Shown piece by piece: positions 43,827 to 51,826 of a stretch of DNA of 54,935 nucleotides. Source of the DNA: JBFELO01 sp041552055 (GTDB lineage: Bacteria > Acidobacteriota > Thermoanaerobaculia > Thermoanaerobaculales > Sulfomarinibacteraceae); assembly GCA_041552055.1 (NCBI GenBank), contig JBFELO010000013.1, positions 1 through 54,935 on the forward strand, read 5' to 3'. A model generated the notes under the pieces. It had not been told where the DNA came from. It made no database searches and worked only from the letters and a program-made list of their open reading frames with translations. How positions within the stretch are numbered: the stretch's first letter is position 1; every line of letters starts with the position of its first letter. The translations under genes and the position numbers were made by a program.

Positions 43827-44864
43827 GTGTTCTACCCGCTGACCCGCCGCGTGCTGTTTCGGCTCGAGCCGGAGGCGGCGCACGCAATGTCGGTCCGTCT
43901 GCTCCGGAACGTGGCCGCAGTGCCCGGGCTGAAGTTGGCCGTTGGGGTCGCCTCCAGGGTGCCGAAGAGCGAGCCGGTGACCGTCTTCGGCCTCACGTTC
44001 CCCAATCGGGTCGGGCTCGCCGCGGGCTATGACAAGGACGGCGAGGCGTGGCAGGGGCTGGGGGCGCTCGGCTTCGGCCACATCGAGGTCGGAACGGTCA
44101 CACCGGGGCCACAACCGGGCAATCCGAAGCCACGCGTGTTCAGGCTCGCGAGCGAGCGGTCCCTCATCAACCGCATGGGATTTCCGGGGCGCGGCGCAGA
44201 CTACGTGACGCGCCGGTTGCAGGGGTCGCGGCCCGGCGGACTCGTCCTGGGTGTCAACATCGGCAAACAGCAGGCCACCTCACTGGTCGATGCGGTGCAC
44301 GACTACCGGCATCTTATGGACGTGTTCGCGCCGCTTGCGGACTATCTCGCGGTGAACATCTCGTCGCCCAACACCCCTGAGTTGAGGCGTCTGCAGGAGC
44401 GTGGCTACGTGGAGGCTCTGCTGACGGCTCTGGCGACGAGAAGAACCGAGCTGGTGGATCGGCTCGAACGGCCGGTACCGATCTTGGTCAAGCTCGCCCC
44501 CGACCTCGATGACGATCAACTGGTCGCCTCGGTGGACGCCGTCAGGGATGCCGGTCTCGACGGCGTTATCGCCACCAACACCACGATCTCTCGCCAGGGG
44601 ATCCGCCATCGTCTGGCCGGTGAAGAGGGTGGCCTGAGTGGGGCCGGTCTCACGGCCAGGAGCACCGAGGTCATCCGAGCGATCCACAGCCACACCGCCG
44701 GCTCGCTGCCCATCGTCGGCGTCGGTGGAATCATGAGTCCGGGCGACGCCCGCGCGAAGATCGAGGCCGGCGCGACGCTGGTCCAGATCTACACCGGTCT
44801 GGTGTACGAGGGGCCGGGGCTCGTGCGGCGGGTCGTCAAAGAACTCGTCACGGACAATCGCTGA
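43827..44864 (+). CDS. pyrD: dihydroorotate dehydrogenase, quinone type (class 2)
   Basis: 345 residues from a GTG at 43827, giving FYPLTRRVLFRLEPEAAH, the usual class 2 N-terminus; GGAG lies about 10 nt upstream. The frame is open back to an ATG at 43701, but those codons have poor third-position G+C. FMN and substrate motifs: GLAAGYDKDGEAWQGLGALG, SLINRMGFPGRG, NISSPNTPELRRLQ with the catalytic Ser, ATNTTISRQG, and GVGGIMSPGDARAKIEAGA. It oxidises dihydroorotate to orotate in pyrimidine synthesis, passing electrons to quinone at the membrane. Confidence 0.95.
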   Translation: MFYPLTRRVLFRLEPEAAHAMSVRLLRNVAAVPGLKLAVGVASRVPKSEPVTVFGLTFPNRVGLAAGYDKDGEAWQGLGALGFGHIEVGTVTPGPQPGNPKPRVFRLASERSLINRMGFPGRGADYVTRRLQGSRPGGLVLGVNIGKQQATSLVDAVHDYRHLMDVFAPLADYLAVNISSPNTPELRRLQERGYVEALLTALATRRTELVDRLERPVPILVKLAPDLDDDQLVASVDAVRDAGLDGVIATNTTISRQGIRHRLAGEEGGLSGAGLTARSTEVIRAIHSHTAGSLPIVGVGGIMSPGDARAKIEAGATLVQIYTGLVYEGPGLVRRVVKELVTDNR

Positions 44865-44971
44865 TCGGTGAGCACGCTCACCAGGAAGCGGAAAAAACGG
44901 GTATTTCAATGGGCCTCTGACGGTACCAATAACGGTGGTCCCGACCGCCACTTCGAGTGGAGGTGGACGAG

Positions 44972-46063
44972 GTGCCGATCGTAGCCGACATCAAGGATCT
45001 CGCCCCGTCAGAGTTTTTGATGACGCTGTCGATGACGTCGAAGACTGGCAAGCTGTCCTCCGTGTGGGAGGGCCACAAGACGCTCCTGGTGCTCCGCGAG
45101 GGCTCGATCGTGTACGCGGCGTCGCCCACCGTGCGCGAGCGCCTGGGCAGCATGCTCGTCAACCGAGGCCTGGTCAGCGAGGAACAGCTGCTCGAGGCGC
45201 TCCGATTGCAGGAGAACGAGGAGGGTGCCGGTCTGCTCGGATCGATCCTGGTCGACATGGGTGCGGTGTCAAAGGAGCAGCTCACGGATGTCGTCCAGGA
45301 TCAGTTCGAGTCCGTGCTGTCGGAACTCCTGTCATGGGACGGGGGGGTGATGATCTTCGAGCCGGTCGATATCCCGGATCTCGGCTCCATTCACATCGAT
45401 CCGACAGAGGTCTTGAGCGGGGCCGGTGTCGCCGTCGACCGAATGCTGGCGGCGAGCCTCGTGGAGCGTGACGCCGATGAGGTAGAGGAGGCCCCCCCGC
45501 ATACCGATTCCGGAGCGGGGGCCGTCTCCGACACGTCGACAGAGGTGGAGCGGCCCGGCACGAACAACGGTGACCGAGCCGTGGTCCGTTCATTGATGGA
45601 GGGCCTCGAGAACCGCTCGGTGTCGCTCACCGCGGAGATGACCCTGGCGATTCTCGGGGCGGCTGGGGAGGCGGCCGAACGTGGGATCCTGTTCCTCGTC
45701 TATCCGCGCTACCTGAGCGCGATCGGTGGGTTCGGGTCGTTCGGCGACGGCGGTCAGATCTCCGGGCGCTCGCTCAGGATCTCGCGCGCCCACCGCTCGA
45801 TGTTCACTGACCTGCTCGAAGACGGATCATCCTATCGCGGGCCGATCGAGGAGATCGAGGGGAACAGCGACCTGCTCGAGCAGTTCGACGGTGGGCCGCC
45901 CGACGAGGCGGTGGCGGTGGCGCTCCACGTCGGCGGCCGGGTGGTCGCGGTCCTCTACTGCGATGGCGGCAGCGAATCCAAACCGATAGGCTCGATCGGC
46001 CCGATCGAATCGACGATGGCCGAGGTCGCCATGGCCGTCACGGCCTCCCAGCCGGAGAGCTGA
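44972..46063 (+). CDS. DUF4388 domain protein
   Basis: 363 residues from a GTG at 44972 with GGAGG 7 nt upstream; GTGs at 44957 and 44963 are possible. The first ~155 residues are a DUF4388 domain: DLAPSEFLMTLSMTSKTGKL, LREGSIVYAASP, LGSILVDMGAVSKEQLTDVV. A Pro/Glu/Asp-rich linker (about 175-200) separates it from a C-terminal alpha/beta domain (about 210-350) with ILFLVYPRYLSAIGGFGSFG and AVALHVGGRVVAVLYCDGG, which looks GAF-like. DUF4388 proteins are linked to signalling and gliding motility in delta-proteobacteria and relatives; the role here is unknown. Confidence 0.8.
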   Translation: MPIVADIKDLAPSEFLMTLSMTSKTGKLSSVWEGHKTLLVLREGSIVYAASPTVRERLGSMLVNRGLVSEEQLLEALRLQENEEGAGLLGSILVDMGAVSKEQLTDVVQDQFESVLSELLSWDGGVMIFEPVDIPDLGSIHIDPTEVLSGAGVAVDRMLAASLVERDADEVEEAPPHTDSGAGAVSDTSTEVERPGTNNGDRAVVRSLMEGLENRSVSLTAEMTLAILGAAGEAAERGILFLVYPRYLSAIGGFGSFGDGGQISGRSLRISRAHRSMFTDLLEDGSSYRGPIEEIEGNSDLLEQFDGGPPDEAVAVALHVGGRVVAVLYCDGGSESKPIGSIGPIESTMAEVAMAVTASQPES

Positions 46064-46100
46064 CGCACGCCTCACCCCCGGCTGTGGTCGGGTATTCCCC

Positions 46101-46194
46101 GTCTCCGTATCCGTGCCCGTATCCGTCTACGTCTGAGAGCCCGATGGGGGTGCTGAGGACTCATCGATCGTTGTTCGGATACGGATACGGAGAC
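46101..46194. repeat. inverted repeat with CCGTATCCGT words
   Basis: GTCTCCGTATCCG (46101-46113) and CGGATACGGAGAC (46182-46194) are perfect 13-bp inverted arms. Inside, CCGTATCCG and CGGATA words repeat on each side. It lies between the DUF4388 gene and the symporter gene. It could be a terminator-like hairpin or another dispersed element. Confidence 0.55.
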
Positions 46195-46293
46195 CGGCTT
46201 GTGAGGAACTCCAACTCGAGCTGATGAGTCGGCAGATCCGCACCTGCCGCAGTATTCATCGGTCCGCAGCTACTCGAGTATCCTCTTCAGGTC

Positions 46294-47835
46294 ATGTCCC
46301 GGCTGGATCTCGCGATTGTCGTGGCCTCGCTGGTGGGTCTCGTCGTGTTCGCCGGCTGGCTGGCCGGCCGCCAGCGACGCACCACGGACTACTACCTCGG
46401 CGGCGGCCGACTCCCCGCCTGGGCGCTCGGGCTGAGCCTGGCCGCCAATCAGGTCAGCGCCATCTCGCTGGTCGGGGCACCCGCCTTCGTCGCGCTCCGT
46501 CCGGGCGGGGGGCTCGCGTGGCTGCAGTACGAGATGGCGGTTCCTCTGGCCGTGGCCTGCCTGGTGTTGTGGGGGGTTCCGGTGCTGCGCCGGGCGGGTG
46601 GTGCCGAGGTGTACGCCGCCGTCGAACGACGACTCGGCCGCGGAGCACGCCGCACCCTCGCCGGATTCTTCCTGGTGGGGCGGGGCCTCGGCGCGGGTGT
46701 GATCCTGCTGGCCTCGGCGCGGGTCGTCTCTGCCTGCTCGGGGTGGTCCGTCGGGGCGAGCGTCATGGTGGTGGGAGCGGTCGCGGTGGGGTACACCGCG
46801 CTCGGTGGCCTGATCGCGGACGTGTTCTCCGATGTACTGCAGTTCGCCTTGTTGTGGGGAGCCACCGCGGTCGCCACGGTGGTGCTCTGGATTCGACTCG
46901 GTGGGGGAACAGACGCTCTGGCCGCGGTCGATCCGGACCGCCTCGCCGCGCTCCGCTTCACGGCCCATGGCCTGGGCGACGGATCGACCTTCGGGTTCTG
47001 GCCCATGCTGATCGGTGGGTTCTTTCTGTACCTGTCGTATTACGGTTGCGACCAGACCCAGGCACAGCGCGTCCTGGCGGCGGCGGACGAGGGTCAGGCG
47101 CGTTGGGCACTCGCCATCGGTGCGTTGGTCCGGTTTCCGCTGGTCCTCACCTACTGCCTATTCGGCGTGATGCTGGCGGCATTTCTCGCGGCGACTCCCG
47201 AGTTCGCGTCGCACTTCGCAGAGCGGTCCGCCGACGACCTGGTGCCGCTGTTCCTGGTGACGTACGTCCCGGTGGGATTCGTGGGAGTGGTGGTGGCCGG
47301 CATTCTGGCGGCGGCCCTGTCGTCGGTCGACTCGGCGTTCAACTCCCTGTCGGCAGTGACCCTGGAGGAGTTCCTCCCGGCCGACCGGTTCGAAGCCTCT
47401 CGGCTTGCGTGGGCCCGACGAATCACGGTCGGCTGGGGAGTGTTCGCGATGGCGTCGGCAGTCTGGTTCTCCGGCTGGGGAGAGACCACGATCGAGATCG
47501 TCAACCGCGTCGGGAGTGCGCTGTACGGCCCGGTGTTGGCGGTGTTCCTCCTGGCGTGGCGTTCGCGTCGGGCGGATGGACGTTCTGCCGTGGCAGGAGC
47601 GTTTGCAGGGCTGGCGTGCAACCTGGTGCTGGCCCGCTTCGCGCCCGGCGTCTCCTGGCTGTGGTGGAACGTGCTCGGCTGTGCGGTCGCCCTGGGAGTG
47701 GGATCGGCGTTGGGCAGGGCCGCGGCCGAACCCGAGTCGCATCGGGTCCCCGAATCGAAAGGGCTCGCCACGGTTCTCGTGGCCTACTTCGTCCTCATAC
47801 TGCTGGTACTCCTCGGGGTCACCCTCGCGGTGTGA
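46294..47835 (+). CDS. sodium/solute symporter (SSS family)
   Basis: 513 residues with about 13 transmembrane helices. Family landmarks: TTDYYLGGGRLPAWALGLSL near the N-terminus, LAANQVSAISLVGAP, YTALGGLIADVFSDVLQFAL, YYGCDQTQAQRVLAA, and GILAAALSSVDSAFNSLSAV, which contains the sodium-site Ser residues. Substrate cannot be told; it groups by eye with the SGLT/SMCT-like members. The start has only a weak ribosome site. Confidence 0.93.
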   Translation: MSRLDLAIVVASLVGLVVFAGWLAGRQRRTTDYYLGGGRLPAWALGLSLAANQVSAISLVGAPAFVALRPGGGLAWLQYEMAVPLAVACLVLWGVPVLRRAGGAEVYAAVERRLGRGARRTLAGFFLVGRGLGAGVILLASARVVSACSGWSVGASVMVVGAVAVGYTALGGLIADVFSDVLQFALLWGATAVATVVLWIRLGGGTDALAAVDPDRLAALRFTAHGLGDGSTFGFWPMLIGGFFLYLSYYGCDQTQAQRVLAAADEGQARWALAIGALVRFPLVLTYCLFGVMLAAFLAATPEFASHFAERSADDLVPLFLVTYVPVGFVGVVVAGILAAALSSVDSAFNSLSAVTLEEFLPADRFEASRLAWARRITVGWGVFAMASAVWFSGWGETTIEIVNRVGSALYGPVLAVFLLAWRSRRADGRSAVAGAFAGLACNLVLARFAPGVSWLWWNVLGCAVALGVGSALGRAAAEPESHRVPESKGLATVLVAYFVLILLVLLGVTLAV

Positions 47836-47867
47836 ACGACCGCAGCAGGGTATGCTCGAGCCGCGAG

Positions 47868-48887
47868 ATGGAGCGACCACCGGTTTCCGTGCTGCTGCCG
47901 GTTCGTGACGCGGCGCCGACGCTCGAGACCTGCCTGTGGAGCCTGCAGCGCCAGACCCTCGAGCGATTCGAGGTCGTGGCAGTGAACGACGGTTCACGCG
48001 ACGGTTCCGCCCGGGTGCTCGACCGGTGGGCGGCCGAGGATGACCGGATCCTGGTGCTCCATCAGTCGGCGGACGGGCTGGTCGCCGCGCTCAACCTGGG
48101 TCTCGCCCGATGTTCGGCACCACTGGTGGCGCGCATGGACGCCGATGACGTCAGCCATCCGCGCAGGCTCGAACTCCAGGCGGCGCACCTGGAGCGGCAT
48201 CCGGACGTGGGGGTGGTGTCCTGCATTGTGCAGCACTTTCCACGCCGCGGGGTCGGAGAGGGTTTCAGGATCTACGAGATGTGGCTCAACTCGGTCCGAG
48301 ATCACGAGCAGATGGCGCGCGAGCGGTTCATCGAGTCGCCGATCGCGCATCCATCGGCGATGGTGCGGCGTGAGGTGCTGGTGGGAGCCGGCGGGTACCA
48401 CGACCTGGGTTGGCCGGAGGATTACGACCTCTGGTTGCGGCTGTTCGACGCGGGCGTCCGGTTCGCGAAGGTTGACGCACCGCTGTTTTTCTGGCGGGAG
48501 CACGGGCGGCGGTTGACCCGTCGTGACCCGCGCTACGCGCCGGCCTCGTTTCTGCGTTGCAAGGCTCACTACCTTGCCCGGGGACCACTGGCCGCGGCCG
48601 ACCGGGTGGTGGTGTGGGGTGCCGGACGCACCGGCCGCATGCTGTCGAGGTGCCTGATCGATCACGAGCGCGTCGCGATCGAGGCGTTCATCGACATCGA
48701 TCCCGACAAGATCGGTCGCCGCGCGCGAGGTCGGCCGATCGAACCTCCGGAGAGCCTCGGACGGCTACTGACGCCCCGGACCATCGTTCTGGCGGCGGTG
48801 GGGTCGCGTGGCGCCCGAACCCTCATTCGCGAGCGGCTCGACGCCCTCGATCTGGAAGAGGGAATCGACTACTGGTGCGTTGCGTGA
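47868..48887 (+). CDS. family 2 glycosyltransferase with a C-terminal Rossmann-like domain
   Basis: 339 residues from MERPPVSVLLPVRD; a GTG overlapping the symporter stop (47832) is possible. The GT-A domain (1-230) has VVAVNDGSRDGSA, the DxD motif in ARMDADDVSHPRRLE, SPIAHPSAMVRREVL and the ED motif in GWPEDYDLWLRLF. The last ~100 residues (VVVWGAGRTGRMLSRCLIDH, FIDIDPDKIGRRARG) look like the small nucleotide-binding fold found in PglD-like sugar-modifying proteins. Probably transfers a sugar to a cell-surface acceptor. Confidence 0.88.
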   Translation: MERPPVSVLLPVRDAAPTLETCLWSLQRQTLERFEVVAVNDGSRDGSARVLDRWAAEDDRILVLHQSADGLVAALNLGLARCSAPLVARMDADDVSHPRRLELQAAHLERHPDVGVVSCIVQHFPRRGVGEGFRIYEMWLNSVRDHEQMARERFIESPIAHPSAMVRREVLVGAGGYHDLGWPEDYDLWLRLFDAGVRFAKVDAPLFFWREHGRRLTRRDPRYAPASFLRCKAHYLARGPLAAADRVVVWGAGRTGRMLSRCLIDHERVAIEAFIDIDPDKIGRRARGRPIEPPESLGRLLTPRTIVLAAVGSRGARTLIRERLDALDLEEGIDYWCVA

Positions 48888-48909
48888 GCAATCCGCTGAG
48901 CGGATTGCT
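48887..48909 (+). terminator. hairpin at the end of the glycosyltransferase gene
   Basis: AGCAATCCGC and GCGGATTGCT form perfect 10-bp arms around TGA, starting on the last base of the stop codon. There is no T-run after it, so it may be a terminator lacking a U-tract or an mRNA-end stabiliser. The arm ends (GCAAT...ATTGC) resemble the palindrome at 11880. Confidence 0.5.
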
Positions 48910-49080
48910 GAGGAGTGTCAGCGCGCCCCGCGCAGCACGAGCGATGGGAATCCTCGCACCCGTGTCGCGTCCCGATACTTGAAGTGGTCGCATGCGGGCA
49001 GCCCGCCGGGGACAGGTCGCCTCGGGTGTCAGACAGCCGGTACGATGAGCAGACGGATGACAGCGCGTCGTGCGGGCGTG

Positions 49081-49205
49081 CCGGGTACAGGATTTCGAGG
49101 TCTACAATCGCCGGGGATATCGTGTGGCAACGAGGCCTCGAAATGCTGTACCGGGCAACCTCGGGGAGCGCGCCTGGGAGAGAGCGCGCCGGGGGGACAG
49201 CGTCG
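49081..49205 (+). repeat. two-hairpin dispersed element, copy B
   Basis: The arms 49081-49102 and 49134-49155 pair in 19 of 22 positions (core GTACAGGATTTCGAGG against CCTCGAAATGCTGTAC). They are followed by CGGGGAGCGCGCCTGGGAGA and a second GCGCGCC run. The 3' module matches copy A at 34282-34335 while the stem sequence is unrelated. It lies between convergent genes, like copy A. GGGTGTCAGACA, a REP-like half site, lies just upstream near 49025. Confidence 0.6.
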
Positions 49206-49244
49206 CGAAAATGACGCGGTGCCGCAAGGCCGCAAGACGAGGCA

Positions 49245-51722
49245 TCACCCGTCCGCGTCAACTTCCACCGGAGTGACGCCCCAGATCTTTTCCGCGTACT
49301 CGCGAATCGCTCGGTCCGAGGAGAAGTACCCCATCGCGGCCACGTTGTGGATGGCGGCGGTCGCCCACGCCCGGGGCTCGGTGCGGTACCTCTCGGCGGC
49401 GAGCTCTGCGGCCTCCACGTACGGACGGAAGTCCGCGAGGTGCATGTAGCGGTCGCCGTGCTCCATCAGGGCCGACCAGATCTCGCGCAGGACCGTCCCG
49501 TCGCCGTTCACGAAGTCGCCGTCGCGAATCGCGTCGATGACGGCGGCCAGCTCCGGGTCCTGGCGGTAGATCTTCCACGGGTTGTGCGCGCCGGTCGTCA
49601 GCCGTTCCTCGACCTCGGCAGAGGTCAGGCCGAAGATGAAGATGTTCTCATCGCCGACGGCGTCCCGGATCTCGATGTTGGCGCCGTCGAGGGTGCCGAT
49701 CGTGAGGGCGCCGTTGAGGGCCAGTTTCATGTTCCCGGTGCCCGAGGCTTCCATGCCGGCCGTGGAGATCTGTTCGGACAGGTCGGCGGCCGGGATGATC
49801 TTCTCGGCGAGAGTAACCCTGTAGTCCGGCGGGAATGCGATCACGAGCCGCCGGGCGACGTCGCGATCGTTGTTGACGGTCTCGGCAACGCCGTTGATCA
49901 GGCGGATGATCAGCTTGGCCATGTGGTAGGAGGGGGCCGCCTTGGCGCCGAACACGAAGGCCCGCGGCGGCACGTCCACGGTCGGATCCTGCTTGATCCG
50001 CTGGTACAGCCAGATGATGTGCATCACCTTGAGCAACTGCCGCTTGTACTCATGCAGTCGTTTGATCTGGACGTCGAACAACGCGCCGGGGTCGCACGTC
50101 ACGCCGCACAGTTGGCGGAGTGTCGCGATCAGATCGACCTTGTTTGTGCGTTTGACCGCGAGAAACTCGTCCTGAAACTCGGCGTCGTCGGCGAAGGCAC
50201 CGAGTTCCTCGAGTCGGTCGAGGTCGCGGATCCAGCCATCGCCGATCCGGCTCGTGACCGCTGTCGCCAGCCGTGGGTTGCACGACTTCAGCCAGCGTCT
50301 CGGTGTGATGCCGTTGGTGATCGCCAGGAATCGGTCGGGCCACAGGTCGGCGAAGTCCTTGACCAGCCGCGTCCGGAGCAGCTCGGTGTGGAGCTTGGCG
50401 ACGCCGTTGACCTTGTGGCTGCCGACGATCGCCAGGTTGGCCATGCGGAACCGTTTGCCGCCCTCCTCCTGTAGGATCGAGAGCCGACGGGTGAAACTGC
50501 CGTCCTCCTGACGCTGCCGGCTCACCGACTCCAGGAATCGGCGATTGATCTCGTAGATGATCTGCACGTGACGGGGAATCCAGGGCTCCATCAGCGACAC
50601 CGGCCAGGTTTCGAGCGCTTCCGGAAGGAGGGTGTGGTTGGTGTAGGCGCAACTCGCCCGCGTGAGCTCCCAGGCCGCCCCCCACTTGACCCCGGCCTCG
50701 TCGACGAGGAACCGCATCAGCTCTGCGACGGTCAGAGCCGGGTGGGTGTCGTTCAGCTGGAAGGCCACCCTGTCGGGGAACAGCTCCCACACCTCTCCGT
50801 GGCGCCGTCGAAACCGGTTGACGACGTCCCGGACCGAGCATGCCACCAGGAAGTACTCCTGGAGAAGGCGCAGCTGGCGCCCGGCCTCCACGTCGTCCGC
50901 GGGGTAGAGCACCCGGGTCAGCGCCTCCACCCGCTCGCGTTGCGCCACCGCCCGGATGTAGTTGCCCTTCGAGAACATGTGGAAGTCGAATTCGGAGGCG
51001 GCCTCGGCGTCCCACAATCTGAGGATCGACACCGTGTTCGTGCCGTATCCGGCCACCAGCACATCACGCGGGATGCCGAACACCTCGCGCCACCCCCGCC
51101 ACGTCGGCTGGTGCTTGCCGTCGGGCCGTTGGTGCCACTCGATGGCGCCGCCGATCCGCACCGGCACCGTGAGGTCGTGCCGGGCGATGCTCCACGGGAA
51201 GCCGCCCTTGAGCCAGGTGTCGGCGTGCTCGACCTGCCAGCCGTTCTCGAAGTTTTGGCGGAACATGCCGTAGTCGTAGTGCAGTCCGTAGCCGTACGCC
51301 GGGTAGTCGAGGGTCGCCAGCGAGTCGAGGTAGCAGGCGGCGAGGCGGCCGAGGCCGCCGTTGCCCAGCCCGGCGTCGGACTCCTCCTCGACGATCGTGT
51401 CGAGGTTGAGACCGAGCTGCTGCATCGCCTCGCGGGCCACCATCAGCAGGTCGGTGGCAATCAGGTTGTTGCGCAGCAGCCGGCCGAGGAGATACTCCAC
51501 CGACAGGTAGTGCACGGTCTTTGGCCGGACGGTGTCGTAGGTACGGCGGGTCAGGATCGCTCGGTCGATTATCGTCTCGCGAACGGCGAGCGCGAGCGCC
51601 GTGAGGTGGTCGGCGGGGTCGGCGAGTCGGAGCTCGAGGCCGCACGAGTAGCGGAGGTAGTGCAGGAACCTCTCCCGAAACTCATCAGGAGTGGGTTTCT
51701 TGAGCCGGACAGGCGGTAGCAT
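49245..51722 (-). CDS. glgP: glycogen/alpha-glucan phosphorylase
   Basis: 825 residues, the normal length. AAGGAGG lies just before the ATG. Landmarks: VHYLSVEYLLGRLLRNNL, EEESDAGLGNGGLGRLAACY, GYGLHYDYGMFRQNFENGWQ, the pyridoxal phosphate Lys in EASGTGNMKLALNGALTIG, and GTLDGANIEI. It releases glucose-1-phosphate from alpha-1,4-glucans. Divergent from malQ across 104 bp, so the two are probably controlled together for glycogen or maltodextrin use. Confidence 0.97.
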   Translation of the reverse strand: MLPPVRLKKPTPDEFRERFLHYLRYSCGLELRLADPADHLTALALAVRETIIDRAILTRRTYDTVRPKTVHYLSVEYLLGRLLRNNLIATDLLMVAREAMQQLGLNLDTIVEEESDAGLGNGGLGRLAACYLDSLATLDYPAYGYGLHYDYGMFRQNFENGWQVEHADTWLKGGFPWSIARHDLTVPVRIGGAIEWHQRPDGKHQPTWRGWREVFGIPRDVLVAGYGTNTVSILRLWDAEAASEFDFHMFSKGNYIRAVAQRERVEALTRVLYPADDVEAGRQLRLLQEYFLVACSVRDVVNRFRRRHGEVWELFPDRVAFQLNDTHPALTVAELMRFLVDEAGVKWGAAWELTRASCAYTNHTLLPEALETWPVSLMEPWIPRHVQIIYEINRRFLESVSRQRQEDGSFTRRLSILQEEGGKRFRMANLAIVGSHKVNGVAKLHTELLRTRLVKDFADLWPDRFLAITNGITPRRWLKSCNPRLATAVTSRIGDGWIRDLDRLEELGAFADDAEFQDEFLAVKRTNKVDLIATLRQLCGVTCDPGALFDVQIKRLHEYKRQLLKVMHIIWLYQRIKQDPTVDVPPRAFVFGAKAAPSYHMAKLIIRLINGVAETVNNDRDVARRLVIAFPPDYRVTLAEKIIPAADLSEQISTAGMEASGTGNMKLALNGALTIGTLDGANIEIRDAVGDENIFIFGLTSAEVEERLTTGAHNPWKIYRQDPELAAVIDAIRDGDFVNGDGTVLREIWSALMEHGDRYMHLADFRPYVEAAELAAERYRTEPRAWATAAIHNVAAMGYFSSDRAIREYAEKIWGVTPVEVDADG

Positions 51723-51826
51723 ATGCCTCCTTCAGAAGCCCGGAGGGTAGCATAGGGTCGGGGTGAAACGGCGGGGACCGTCGTCGGACGGGCGTTGATT
51801 TAACATGGCATCAGAGGAGTGACCGC

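Noticed and set aside
46224..47867. Long 5' extension of the glycosyltransferase frame across the symporter gene
   Set aside because: The extension is Gly/Arg-rich without motifs and overlaps the symporter completely; the enzyme starts at 47868.
49081..49205. Retron or other reverse-transcriptase non-coding RNA
   Set aside because: Long hairpins fit loosely, but no reverse transcriptase gene lies anywhere in the window.
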